Of a DNA stretch of 64,000 nucleotides, positions 36,947 through 45,514 are shown piece after piece. How positions within the stretch are numbered: position 1 is the first letter of the stretch; every line of letters begins with the position of its first letter. The notes under the pieces were generated by a model. It made no database searches, was not told where the DNA came from, and was given only the letters and a program-made list of their open reading frames with translations. Position numbers and translations under genes: made by a program. Source of the DNA: Caulobacteraceae bacterium (lineage in GTDB: Bacteria > Pseudomonadota > Alphaproteobacteria > Caulobacterales > Caulobacteraceae); contig CANJLH010000005.1 in the NCBI GenBank assembly GCA_947475415.1, positions 142,292 through 206,291 of the forward strand. Direction: 5' to 3'.

Positions 36947-37909
36947 TTAGCCGGCCGCCTCGCGGTCCCGGCGCGCGGCTTGCAAGCGCTCAAAGTCTTC
37001 CCCGGCGTGGTGAGAGGAGCGGGTCAGCGGACTGGCTGATACCATCAGGAAACCCTTGGCGCGGGCGATCTCCTCATAGGCCGCAAATTCCTCGGGCGTG
37101 ACGAAACGGGCGACGGCGGCATGTTTGCGGGTCGGCTGCAGATATTGGCCGATGGTGAGGAAGTCGACGCCGGCGGATCGCATGTCGTCCATTACCTGCA
37201 TTACTTCTTCCTTGGCCTCTCCCAGCCCGACCATGAGGCCGGACTTGGTGAACTGGACCGGATCCTGCGTCTTCACCCGCTCCAGCAGCCGAAGGGAGTG
37301 GTAGTAGCGCGCGCCCGGGCGGATCGACAGATACAGGCGCGGAACAGTCTCCAGGTTATGATTGAAGACATCGGGACCGGAGGCGATCACCCGTTCATCC
37401 GCGCCTGGCTTGCGCAGGAAGTCCGGAGTGAGGATTTCAATTGTGGTCTGGGGCGCGGCGGCGCGGATGGCGGCGACGGTGGCGGCGAAGTGTTCAGCCC
37501 CGCCGTCGGCCAGATCGTCGCGATCCACAGAGGTGATGACGACGTGCTTCAGACCCATCTTGAACACCGCCTGGGCCACCCGTTCGGGTTCGCTGGGGTC
37601 CAGCGGACCTGGGCGTCCGGTCGCGACGTTACAGAAGGCGCACGCCCGGGTGCAGATATCCCCCATGATCATCATGGTGGCGTGGCTCTTGGACCAGCAT
37701 TCGCCCACGTTGGGGCAAGCCGCCTCTTCGCAGACAGTGACCAACCCGTGAGCCCGCACGATGTCGCGGGTGGCGGCGTAGCCGGACGAGCCGGGAGCAC
37801 GAACCCTGAGCCAGGGCGGTTTGCGCAACACCGGCGTATCCGGACGCGACTGCTTTTCCGGGTGCCTGGGGCGCGGCAGACCTGCGCGAGAGTCGATGAC
37901 GACGGCCAT
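36947..37909 (-). CDS. lipA: Lipoyl synthase
   Basis: Radical-SAM enzyme inserting two sulfurs into protein-bound octanoate. The 320-residue protein has the auxiliary cluster cysteines C60, C65 and C71 and the radical-SAM triad C86, C90, C93 (CTRACAFC), then [16 protein letters not shown] and the C-terminal SSHHAGED. The ATG at 37909 gives the family's normal N-terminus; a longer reading to 38185 adds 92 unrelated residues and covers the divergent lipoprotein gene. Confidence 0.97.
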   Translation of the reverse strand: MAVVIDSRAGLPRPRHPEKQSRPDTPVLRKPPWLRVRAPGSSGYAATRDIVRAHGLVTVCEEAACPNVGECWSKSHATMMIMGDICTRACAFCNVATGRPGPLDPSEPERVAQAVFKMGLKHVVITSVDRDDLADGGAEHFAATVAAIRAAAPQTTIEILTPDFLRKPGADERVIASGPDVFNHNLETVPRLYLSIRPGARYYHSLRLLERVKTQDPVQFTKSGLMVGLGEAKEEVMQVMDDMRSAGVDFLTIGQYLQPTRKHAAVARFVTPEEFAAYEEIARAKGFLMVSASPLTRSSHHAGEDFERLQAARRDREAAG

Positions 37910-38014
37910 GAACCCTAGATCGGCCCCCAAGCGGTTTCGTTCAAGCCGGTTTCGATCGAAACCCAAACCTGCGCGGGCTTGCCTATAACGCCGTTCGCGG
38001 GAACAAACGTCTGT

Positions 38015-39058
38015 ATGCGCCGCGCCCTGACCGTTCTTCTTGCTTTGTTGCTGGCGGGTTGCGGCATGAAGGACGCCCGCGCGCCGTTCCTCGACAGCCA
38101 GGCGCCGCCAGGGCTGGCGCCGCGTTTCTATCCGCCAGAAGGCTGGGCCTGGGGCCTCGCTCAGCCGAAACGCCAGCCACCGCAACGCTACGGCGTCGCC
38201 AGTCCGCCGGTGGTTCCCCGGGCGGAGGTGCTAATTCTCCCGGGGCTTGGAGAAAGCGCCGAGGTCTGGTTCGAGACGGCCCGCGAACTGGTCAGCCGCG
38301 GCGCGACGGTGTGGATTTTGGAGGGAGCGGGTCAGGCGGGCTCCGCGCGCTTTGGCGGCCAAAGGGAAATCGCCCACACGCCGGGCTATGAACCCGATGT
38401 GGCGGGCCTAATCGCCGTGCGCGACGAGGTGATGCGGGGCGGATCCGGCGCGCCAGTTTTCATTCTGGCCAGTGGAGACGCGGCGCCAGTGGTTCTAGTC
38501 GCTATCTCCAGGGGCCTGAGGGCGGAGGGACTGATCCTGACCTCTCCACACCTCACCACCGGTGTGATCATGTCGCCGTTGCGGGCGGCGGAAGTCCGGT
38601 TCGGATTGGGCGGGTTGCCCGCGCCCGGCGCTCAGCGCTGGCGACGAGACGGGCTGGACGGCGTGAAGCTGCGACTGACCCACGACGCATGGCGCGGCGG
38701 GATTAATGGCGCCTGGCAACTCGCCAATCCGGATCTACGTTTTGCAGGCCCAAGCCTGGGCTGGCGCGCTGGCCGCTTGGCGGCGAGCCGCGCGGCCCTG
38801 AGAGGCGCGAATGGTATAAAGGTTCAAGTGCTCGTGCTTGCCCCCAATTCTGACAGCAAGACCGCTCGTGAACTCTGCAGCCGGCTGGGCCGGTGCGACC
38901 TGCGCCTTTTCGGCGACGCGGAACCTGCCTTGCATCTTGAAGCCGACAGATATCGAGCCGCCTGGCTGGACGCCATTACGGCGCGAGTGTTCAGCGCGAA
39001 GGGGGAAGCCGCGCGGCCCGCGAAAATCGATCTGTCGGAACCGAAGATGTCCAGGTGA
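38015..39058 (+). CDS. Lipoprotein with alpha/beta-hydrolase-like fold, atypical nucleophile elbow
   Basis: From the ATG at 38015 the product has 347 residues with a signal peptide and lipobox (LLLAGC, lipidated Cys16). The fold resembles a lysophospholipase: [40 protein letters not shown], then [13 protein letters not shown] where a GxSxG elbow would be expected. That elbow has no Ser in the nucleophile position, so the protein may be catalytically inactive or use another residue. Divergent from lipA, followed 64 bases later by an AMP-binding gene. Confidence 0.7.
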   Translation: MRRALTVLLALLLAGCGMKDARAPFLDSQAPPGLAPRFYPPEGWAWGLAQPKRQPPQRYGVASPPVVPRAEVLILPGLGESAEVWFETARELVSRGATVWILEGAGQAGSARFGGQREIAHTPGYEPDVAGLIAVRDEVMRGGSGAPVFILASGDAAPVVLVAISRGLRAEGLILTSPHLTTGVIMSPLRAAEVRFGLGGLPAPGAQRWRRDGLDGVKLRLTHDAWRGGINGAWQLANPDLRFAGPSLGWRAGRLAASRAALRGANGIKVQVLVLAPNSDSKTARELCSRLGRCDLRLFGDAEPALHLEADRYRAAWLDAITARVFSAKGEAARPAKIDLSEPKMSR

Positions 39059-39122
39059 GTATGCTTTTCAAGGCGCCGGCGCGCGGATAGGCTTGCGGCC
39101 CGACCCAGGGGAGGAGTTCAAT

Positions 39123-40691
39123 TTGTCAGCGTTCGACGCGCAGGCTAGCCAAAAGGCCGTGTTCGACGCCCTGGTCGATGCGCGCGCGGAGTATGGCGCC
39201 AAAAAGCTGATCCTTGAGGATCAGGAACGCAATCCACTGAGCTACACCGATCTTATCCGCGCGGCCTTCGCCCTGGGCCGAAAGATCGCGGCGATCACGG
39301 ATGTGGGGGAACACGTCGCCATCCTGCTGCCGTCGAGCGTCGGCGTGGTGATCACCTTCTTCGGATTGCATGCTTTTGGCCGTGTGCCGACGATGCTGAA
39401 CTTCACTGCAGGACTTCGCAACATCCGCGCGGCCTGTGAACTGGCAGGCGTAAAACGGGTCCTGACGTCGCACCGGTTCATCGAACAGGCCAAACTGCAC
39501 GACATCATCGATCTGCTCGAGCCGATGGCGGAGGTCACCTATCTTGAGGATCTGCGCGCCACCATCGGCTTGCGCGACAAGTTGGTCGCCGCGGCGGCCA
39601 GCGCCTTTCCCAAGGCGTTCCGCAAACCGGCGCGGCCCAGCGACCCGGGCGTTGTGTTGTTCACCTCCGGCAGTTTCGGGGCGCCCCGGGGCGTGGTGCT
39701 CAGTCAGGCCAATCTCACCGCCAACGTAGCCCAGATCGCATCCCACATCCGCCTCGACCCCGCCTGGGTGATGTTCAATCCCCTGCCCACATTCCACTGT
39801 TTCGGCCTAACCGGGGGCGTGATGCTGCCGCTGTTGACCGGCATGAAGGCCTTTGAGTACCCCTCCCCGTTGCATGTGAAACAAATTCCGCAACTGCTGA
39901 AGGCTACCGGAGCGTCGTTGTTGCTGGCCACGGACACCTTCCTCAACCAGTACGCACGGGTCGCGGAGCCGGATGAACTGTCCGGACTGCAGTTCATCGT
40001 CTGCGGGGCGGAGAAGGTGCGGGAGGAAACCCACAACCTGATCCACGAACGCTTCGGAGGCGTTCCCGTGCTGGAAGGCTATGGCGCGACCGAAGCTTCG
40101 CCAGTCATCGCAGTCAACACGCCGCTGGACAATCGACGGGGCACGGTGGGCGGGCTATTGCCGGGGATCGAGGCGCGTCTGGATCCCGTGGCGGGGATTT
40201 CAGGCGGCGGGCGGCTGTTCGTGCGTGGCCCGAACATCATGTCCGGCTATCTGAAGGCTGACGGCGGACTGGAAGCCCCGGACGGCGGCTGGCATGACAC
40301 CGGTGATGTCGTCCAACTCAGCGACGACCGCTGGGTGCGAATTCTGGGTCGTGTGAAGCGCTTCGCCAAGATCGGCGGCGAGATGGTGTCGCTGACGGCC
40401 GCGGAGGACCTCGCAACCTCGATCTGGCCGGATAGCCGCCATGCCGTGGTGTCGATGCCGGACCCAAGGAAGGGCGAGCGTCTGGTCCTTATCACCGACC
40501 GTCAGGGGGCGGATTCCGCCAGCCTTACCGCTCACGCCCAGGTAATCGGCGCACCGGAACTGGCCGTGCCGCGCAAGATCATCATCGCAGCGGAAGTGCC
40601 GGTGCTAGGCACCGGCAAGACCGACTACGTTGCGGTCCAGCGGATGGCGGAAGCCGACGCGAGCAGTTCCGGCAAAGCTAAACGCGCCTGA
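39123..40691 (+). CDS. AMP-binding acyl-ACP/acyl-CoA synthetase (Aas-like ligase domain)
   Basis: A 522-residue adenylate-forming enzyme. Motifs are FTSGSFGAPRGVVLSQANL (P-loop region), NPLPTFHCFGLTGGVMLPLL, VLEGYGATEASPVI and WHDTGDVVQLSD. The sequence is closest in style to the ligase half of the Aas acyl-ACP synthetase/acyltransferase family. Start: TTG at 39123, with GAGGAG 6 bases upstream; the open frame runs up to 38838 but that part overlaps the lipoprotein gene in another frame. It may recycle free fatty acids into membrane lipid. Confidence 0.87.
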   Translation: MSAFDAQASQKAVFDALVDARAEYGAKKLILEDQERNPLSYTDLIRAAFALGRKIAAITDVGEHVAILLPSSVGVVITFFGLHAFGRVPTMLNFTAGLRNIRAACELAGVKRVLTSHRFIEQAKLHDIIDLLEPMAEVTYLEDLRATIGLRDKLVAAAASAFPKAFRKPARPSDPGVVLFTSGSFGAPRGVVLSQANLTANVAQIASHIRLDPAWVMFNPLPTFHCFGLTGGVMLPLLTGMKAFEYPSPLHVKQIPQLLKATGASLLLATDTFLNQYARVAEPDELSGLQFIVCGAEKVREETHNLIHERFGGVPVLEGYGATEASPVIAVNTPLDNRRGTVGGLLPGIEARLDPVAGISGGGRLFVRGPNIMSGYLKADGGLEAPDGGWHDTGDVVQLSDDRWVRILGRVKRFAKIGGEMVSLTAAEDLATSIWPDSRHAVVSMPDPRKGERLVLITDRQGADSASLTAHAQVIGAPELAVPRKIIIAAEVPVLGTGKTDYVAVQRMAEADASSSGKAKRA

Positions 40692-40701
40692 TCCCTTCCG
40701 G

Positions 40702-41778
40702 TCAAAACGGTCGGACGACCCGCGCGTCGGGATAACCGACGGCCGCGACGCGATCACGAAGCGCCCAGGCCTCCATTTCGTCGGCAGAGGACTGCACGAT
40801 CACCCGGTAGATCGGCGATCCATTGCGGTCTGCTAGCTCCACATGCGCCTGGCCGGTCGCGCCTAGCGCCTGAGCGACGCGCTGCGCGCTGGCCTGGTCG
40901 CTGAAGGCGGCGGCCTGGACTTTGAACCTGGCCTGGGCCGGTTGCGGATAAGCTGGCGGATTGGAGGGCGGTGAATATGCCGCCGCGCCGTACGCGGGCG
41001 CTTGATAGCCTGGCTGCGGATAGACGGGTCGGGGATAGGCAGGTTGAGCGTAGCCTGGCTGAGTATTGCCCACTTGCGACGGATAGGCGCCGTAAGCCGA
41101 TGCGGCGCCATAGGGCGCGGCGGCGGGTTGCGACAACGGCTGTGTCGAGACCGTCCCCGGCGGCGGCATGGGCTGGGCCGGCGGCATGGCTGGCGCCGAA
41201 ACGGCGTACGGTCCGGGCGCCGAGGTGGTGGCGGCGGCGTATTTCACCCCATCGCCCACCCCCAGGGGCGCGGGACCGATGTAGCGGACCCGCACATTGG
41301 CCGTTCCATTCCGCTCATAACCCAGTTGACGGGCAGCCTCGCGGCTGAGGTCGATTAGGCGGCCGCCGACGAACGGGCCCCGATCATTCACGCGCACGGT
41401 CGCTTTGCGCCCATTGTCGAGGTTGGTGACCTCAACCAGTGAGGGCATGGGCAGGGTGGTGTGCGCGGCCGAGAGCGCATTCATGTCGAATATTTCGCCA
41501 TTGGCGGTCGGCTTCATGTGAAAATCGTCGCCGTACCAGGAGGCTATGCCGGTCGCGTCGTAATTGGGCTCTTCGCGTGGGACGTACCAGATCCCGGCCA
41601 CCTGATAGGGTTTGCCGACCTTGTAGACACCGCCCCGTCCCGGCGGCAGGGCGCCCGGCGCAGGCCCGGTGGCCTGTGGAGCGGGCATCTTGGTGGGAAG
41701 CGAAGGCTTCAGGGTCGCGCAGGCGGAAAGCGCGACGCCGGTAAGCAGGACGGCGGTTAAATTGCGGACGGCGGACAT
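40702..41778 (-). CDS. rlpA: Septal ring lytic transglycosylase RlpA, lipoprotein with SPOR domain
   Basis: A 358-residue outer-membrane lipoprotein (lipobox LSAC, Cys19). The double-psi beta-barrel catalytic domain (about 75-165) contains GIASWYGDDFHMKPTANGE, AAHTTLPMPS and VRVNDRGPF with the catalytic Asp. A long Pro/Tyr/Gln/Ala-rich linker (about 185-280) leads to a C-terminal SPOR domain (FKVQAAAFSDQASAQRVAQAL, then YRVIVQ) that binds denuded septal peptidoglycan. It cleaves glycan strands during cell separation. Converges with the AMP-binding gene 10 bases away. Confidence 0.94.
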   Translation of the reverse strand: MSAVRNLTAVLLTGVALSACATLKPSLPTKMPAPQATGPAPGALPPGRGGVYKVGKPYQVAGIWYVPREEPNYDATGIASWYGDDFHMKPTANGEIFDMNALSAAHTTLPMPSLVEVTNLDNGRKATVRVNDRGPFVGGRLIDLSREAARQLGYERNGTANVRVRYIGPAPLGVGDGVKYAAATTSAPGPYAVSAPAMPPAQPMPPPGTVSTQPLSQPAAAPYGAASAYGAYPSQVGNTQPGYAQPAYPRPVYPQPGYQAPAYGAAAYSPPSNPPAYPQPAQARFKVQAAAFSDQASAQRVAQALGATGQAHVELADRNGSPIYRVIVQSSADEMEAWALRDRVAAVGYPDARVVRPF

Positions 41779-41934
41779 GGCGGGCTCCTTGGCTGGCCAG
41801 AGGCGAATAGGAAGTCCTGCCGACGTTTTCAGTCCATTAGACTTGATCGGCGGTTAAGCGGGTTGGTTAATGGAACCTTTCGCGGGTCGCTGATGCAGTG
41901 CTCCACCGCGCACCCAACTGCCGGGAGACAGGTC

Positions 41935-43020
41935 ATGGATCGAATGCTGCGGTGTCTGGCGGTGATGGCCGCATTGTCACTTGGATTCGGATTCATGGGA
42001 CTTTGGTCGACCTCGGCCTTGGCGGCGGAACCCGCCATCCCGACCGATTGCATGGCGGAGGGGCCACTGCGCCCGGTTTGCGGTTTTCGCGGCCCGGAGG
42101 ATTTCGCGATCCTTCCGGGTGCAGGGGCGGTGCTCGTCAGTGAATTCCATATCGACGGCCAACCCAGCGCCATCAGCCTGCTCGACCTCAGGACAAGTGC
42201 GCGCCGGGTGCTTTACGAAGGCGGCGGCGGCCCAGCGCGGCCCGGCTGGGGAGACCCCGCCTGCCCCGGCCCGGTTGCGCGAGGTGTTTCGCCCCATGGC
42301 ATTTCCATGCGTCGACGCCCTGACGGGGCGCTGATGCTGGCGGCGGTGCAGCATGCGGGCCGCGAATCCGTGGAATTTTTCGAAGTGCTGGGGGCGAAAG
42401 ACAGTTGGCGGATCGAATGGCGCGGGTGCGTGCTCGCCATGCCATCGGGATCCTTCAACGACGTGGACCTGTTCGCTGATGGCGGTTTCATTGTGTCGCA
42501 CACCGGCGCAGCGGATCGGCCCGCCGCGGTCTATCGCTGGCGCGCCGCCGATGGCTTCAAGGAGATTCCTGGGACCCGGGGGACCTATATCAATGGTGTC
42601 CTGCTCGCCCCCGGAGATCGCCAGTTCTACGCCAACGACACCCCGGAAAATGAAACGCGCCTGTTCGACCTTGCGACCGGTCGGCGATTGGCCGCCGTCA
42701 AGGTGAGTTCACCGGATAACCTGGCCTGGGGGCCAGGCGGACGCCTGCTGATCGCCTCGTTTGATATGGCGGCGGGGCCATCATTTCCGGACTGCTTCAA
42801 GGCGGACCGGGGCGCATGCGTGAAGCCCTACCGAATCCTTAGCTTCACGAAGACCCTTACAAATCGTCAGGTCGTCCATGAGGGTGGTAGCGCGCTGATG
42901 GGCGCGTCATCCATCGGCGTCATAAGCGGAGACGAACTCCTCGTTGGCTCCGCAGGGGGGGATCGATTGCTTCGCGTTTATTTAGGTCGGGGATCTTTGG
43001 TGCAGAAGGGGAGCAATTAA
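41935..43020 (+). CDS. Secreted SMP-30/paraoxonase-like beta-propeller protein
   Basis: A 361-residue exported protein (signal peptide about 1-30, ending ALA). Repeated strand blocks (PHGISMRRRPDGALMLAAVQH, FNDVDLFADGGFIVSH, YINGVLLAPGDRQFYAND, NLAWGPGGRLLIASF) are typical of six-bladed SMP-30/arylesterase-type propellers. A periplasmic lactonase or esterase role is possible, but the metal ligands cannot be assigned with certainty. The ATG at 41935 follows GGGAGACAGG; the frame is open further upstream to 41863. Confidence 0.75.
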   Translation: MDRMLRCLAVMAALSLGFGFMGLWSTSALAAEPAIPTDCMAEGPLRPVCGFRGPEDFAILPGAGAVLVSEFHIDGQPSAISLLDLRTSARRVLYEGGGGPARPGWGDPACPGPVARGVSPHGISMRRRPDGALMLAAVQHAGRESVEFFEVLGAKDSWRIEWRGCVLAMPSGSFNDVDLFADGGFIVSHTGAADRPAAVYRWRAADGFKEIPGTRGTYINGVLLAPGDRQFYANDTPENETRLFDLATGRRLAAVKVSSPDNLAWGPGGRLLIASFDMAAGPSFPDCFKADRGACVKPYRILSFTKTLTNRQVVHEGGSALMGASSIGVISGDELLVGSAGGDRLLRVYLGRGSLVQKGSN

Positions 43021-43219
43021 GGATAACCGGACGGTAGGCATAGATAGCTAATGAGTTCCAGTTCGGAAAAACTGGATAAATACAGAATATCCGTTTTTAT
43101 TTGCTGCCTTCTAAGTGGATCATTGGTTCCAGTTGTGTTACATTAAAAACACATAAAAGTTAGGTCGGTAACAATGATGCTTAGGCGTTGATTCACGCCA
43201 AAAGCGTATAAACCGCTTC
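43021..43219 (+). promoter_or_regulatory. AT-rich upstream region of the Tad-like cluster with GTTCCAGTT direct repeats
   Basis: This 199-base gap is clearly more AT-rich than the surrounding DNA. It contains GTTCCAGTT twice (43055-43063 and 43126-43134), a small hairpin CCAGTT-CGGAAA-AACTGG (43058-43075) and a GTGTT...AACAC inverted repeat near 43134-43151. It most likely holds the promoter and an operator for the three pilin-like genes. No confident -35/-10 pair could be assigned. Confidence 0.45.
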
Positions 43220-44455
43220 ATGTGGTACGCGAAGAGCCAATCGCGAAACAAAGATCGCCGGCTTCTGCGCGATACACGCGGGAACATTGCGATGCTGTTC
43301 GCTCTGTTCCTGCCGGTAGTTGTCGGTGCGGCGGGATTTGGCGTTGAGACCACCTACTGGTATTATAAGCGGTTGAGCCTGCAAGCCGCCGCCGACGCCG
43401 CGGCCTATGGCGCGGCGCTGGAGCGCCGACAAGGCGGAACCAACGCGGAGATCCAGACGGTAGCCGAGGCCATCGTACAGGCGAACGGTTTCAACCCTGC
43501 GGTCACCGGCGTCGCCGTGAATCAGACCACGGTCAGCGGCGGCGGCACGACCAACGTGGTTCTTACAGACAAGGCGGAGCGCTTCTTCACCGCCCTGTTC
43601 ATTTCCTCCGATCCGCTGATGCACGCGAGCGCGACGGCGGCGTTTGGAACCTCGGACACCGCCTGCATCCTCGCCCTGTCGCCGACCGCCGGCAAGGCGG
43701 CTGACTTTTCCGGCAGCTCCACCCTGACGCTCGATGGCTGCAGCGTCATGTCCAATTCCAACGCCACCAACTCCATCAATGTCCAGGGGGCCGCAACCCT
43801 CTACACCACCTGCACCATGGCAGTGGGCGGGATCGCCTACACGAGCGGCCTGCACCTGACCTCATGCAGTTCGGTGATGCCCAACACGCCGTCAGCCGCG
43901 GATCCCTACGCCAGCGTGCCGGAGCCCGCGATACCCAGCGGCGGCTGCAAGAACAAAAACGCCAACAACCAGACGATCCAGCCCGGGTATTATTGTAACG
44001 GCCTGGATTTCAAAAATAATGTCACCATGGCTCCGGGGGTGTATTACATTGATACCGCCCAGGCGTTCAATCTCAACAACAACGCCGTGGTGACGGGAAC
44101 CGGCGTCACAATCTACCTCAAGGGCTCGGCCAGCCTCAGCATCAATGGCGGCGCCAAGATCACCGTCCAGGCCCCGACCACCGGAACCTATAGCGGCATG
44201 CTGTTCATGGGCGACCGCACCGCCGGCAGCGGCCTGATCAAGTTCAACGGCACGGCGGACTCGCTGATGACCGGGGCGATCTACTTCCCGCACCAGAACG
44301 TCACCTACAACGGCAATTTCTCGGGCATCAACGGCTGCACCCAGGTGATCGGTGACACCGTGACCTGGAACGGCAACACCACGGTTGGCGTCGACTGCTC
44401 CGCCTATGGGATGAACACCATTCCGGTGGGCTCCATCGTGAGGATGTCGGCGTGA
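43220..44455 (+). CDS. TadG-like pilus assembly protein with a Gly/Asn-rich beta-rich domain
   Basis: The 411-residue protein has a TadE/TadG-type N-terminus: RDTRGNIAMLFALFLPVVVGAAGFGVETTYWYY, one membrane helix, then QAAADAAAYGAAL. Instead of a von Willebrand domain, the rest is Asn/Gly/Thr-rich and strand-forming (GVYYIDTAQAFNLNNNAVVTG, SASLSINGGAKITVQAP, GLIKFNGTADSLMTG), which suggests a beta-helix like that of polymer-forming proteins. Several Cys could form disulfides. It overlaps the next gene by 4 bases. Probably a surface or Flp-pilus accessory. Confidence 0.8.
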   Translation: MWYAKSQSRNKDRRLLRDTRGNIAMLFALFLPVVVGAAGFGVETTYWYYKRLSLQAAADAAAYGAALERRQGGTNAEIQTVAEAIVQANGFNPAVTGVAVNQTTVSGGGTTNVVLTDKAERFFTALFISSDPLMHASATAAFGTSDTACILALSPTAGKAADFSGSSTLTLDGCSVMSNSNATNSINVQGAATLYTTCTMAVGGIAYTSGLHLTSCSSVMPNTPSAADPYASVPEPAIPSGGCKNKNANNQTIQPGYYCNGLDFKNNVTMAPGVYYIDTAQAFNLNNNAVVTGTGVTIYLKGSASLSINGGAKITVQAPTTGTYSGMLFMGDRTAGSGLIKFNGTADSLMTGAIYFPHQNVTYNGNFSGINGCTQVIGDTVTWNGNTTVGVDCSAYGMNTIPVGSIVRMSA

Positions 44456-44877
44456 TGCGCGGTCTCCTGCGCCGCCTGGCTGGAGACGAATCCGCGTCCG
44501 CGGCCATTGAGCTGGCCTTTGTGGCCCCGGTGATCGCCGGCATGGCGGTGGTGTCCTTCGGTATCTGGCAGACCGCCGGCCAGAACCAGAACGCCCGCGC
44601 CGCCGTCGACGCCGCCGCCGGCTACTATCTGAATGGGGGAACCAGCGACACCGATGCCGCGACCGTCGCGGCCAACGCCTGGGACGCCAAGCCAGCCGAT
44701 GGCGCGATCGCCACAAGTCGCGCCTACAAGTGCGGAACCACGGCCTCGACCGAGAACGCCACCTGTTCCGGCGGCCGCACGCCGGCCACCTATGTGACCG
44801 TGACGGCAAGCGGCACTGTCGCCCAAAGTCTGGGTCGCCCTACCGTATCGATCAGTCGGGTCGTCCGTGTTCGCTAG
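44452..44877 (+). CDS. TadE-like minor pseudopilin
   Basis: A 141-residue protein with the TadE signature: a short basic N-terminus, then ESASAAIELAFVAPVIAGMAVVSFGIW, a Glu-containing hydrophobic helix similar to prepilin segments, followed by an extracellular domain with two Cys. The GTG at 44452 (or the ATG one codon later) overlaps the TadG-like stop, and the end overlaps the next gene by 11 bases, so the three genes form one operon. Confidence 0.82.
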   Translation: MMRGLLRRLAGDESASAAIELAFVAPVIAGMAVVSFGIWQTAGQNQNARAAVDAAAGYYLNGGTSDTDAATVAANAWDAKPADGAIATSRAYKCGTTASTENATCSGGRTPATYVTVTASGTVAQSLGRPTVSISRVVRVR

Positions 44878-45265
44878 GTTCCTAAAGCGTCTCAGCCGCG
44901 ACCTGCGCGGTGTCGGCGCGCTGGAATTCGCACTCTGCGCGCCGGTGTTTATGATGCTGGTGTTCGGCATCGTCCAGTTCGGCTGGACCCAGCACGAGTT
45001 CTCATCGATCCGCTTCGCCATGGAGCGGGCCTCGCGGTCGCTGATGATCAATCCCAACACCACGCAATCGCAGCTGCAGACCCTGGTGAACGGCTATCTG
45101 CAGGGGACCACCAAAACCACGGTCACCGTCGCCCTCAGCAGCGCCACGACCGCTCAGGGGAAAATCGCCACCGTGAGCACCAATTACACGGCGGTGTTCG
45201 GGGCGCCGCAACTGGCCAGCTTCAGCATTCCCTATAACGTCACCATCAACGTGCCCCTGCGCTGA
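44867..45265 (+). CDS. TadE-like pseudopilin
   Basis: The 132-residue protein has the same layout: basic start, RGVGALEFALCAPVFMMLVFGIVQFGW helix with the conserved Glu, then a short Thr/Ser-rich extracellular domain. Start is GTG at 44867, 11 bases inside the previous gene. The main tad machinery (prepilin flp, tadA/B/C, rcpA) is not in this window, so these would work with a distant locus or a different export system. Confidence 0.82.
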   Translation: MFARFLKRLSRDLRGVGALEFALCAPVFMMLVFGIVQFGWTQHEFSSIRFAMERASRSLMINPNTTQSQLQTLVNGYLQGTTKTTVTVALSSATTAQGKIATVSTNYTAVFGAPQLASFSIPYNVTINVPLR

Positions 45266-45325
45266 CGCCGCGCGCTTGGCTTTCTCGGCCACACGTGGCA
45301 ACGGAGCCCCCGCACAGTCCCCAAT

Positions 45326-45415
45326 GGACGGGTGGCCGAGTGGTTTAAGGCAGCGGTCTTGAAAACCGCCGTGGGTTCACGCCCACCGTGGGTTCGAATC
45401 CCACCCCGTCCGCCA
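45326..45415 (+). tRNA. tRNA-Ser (anticodon UGA)
   Basis: A complete class II tRNA. The acceptor stem GGACGGG (45326-45332) pairs with CCCGTCC (45405-45411), followed by discriminator G and an encoded CCA (45413-45415). The anticodon loop CTTGAAA gives anticodon TGA at 45360-45362, flanked by GCGGT/ACCGC. The long variable arm GTGGG-TTCAC-CCCAC and the T-loop TTCGAAT confirm serine type. It lies between the Tad-like operon and the catabolic region. Confidence 0.97.
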
Positions 45416-45514
45416 ATGTTCCCGCCTCAATTCATTCCCTGAGCTAGCGCCGTGACTTCCCCGGCCGCCTGTTAGTAGACTTCCATCCGTTGTGAGCGGG
45501 AGGAGATACAAGGA

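Noticed and set aside
37910-38185. 92-residue N-terminal extension of LipA
   Set aside because: The extension has no lipoyl-synthase similarity, lies across the divergent lipoprotein start, and the ATG at 37909 gives the normal family start.
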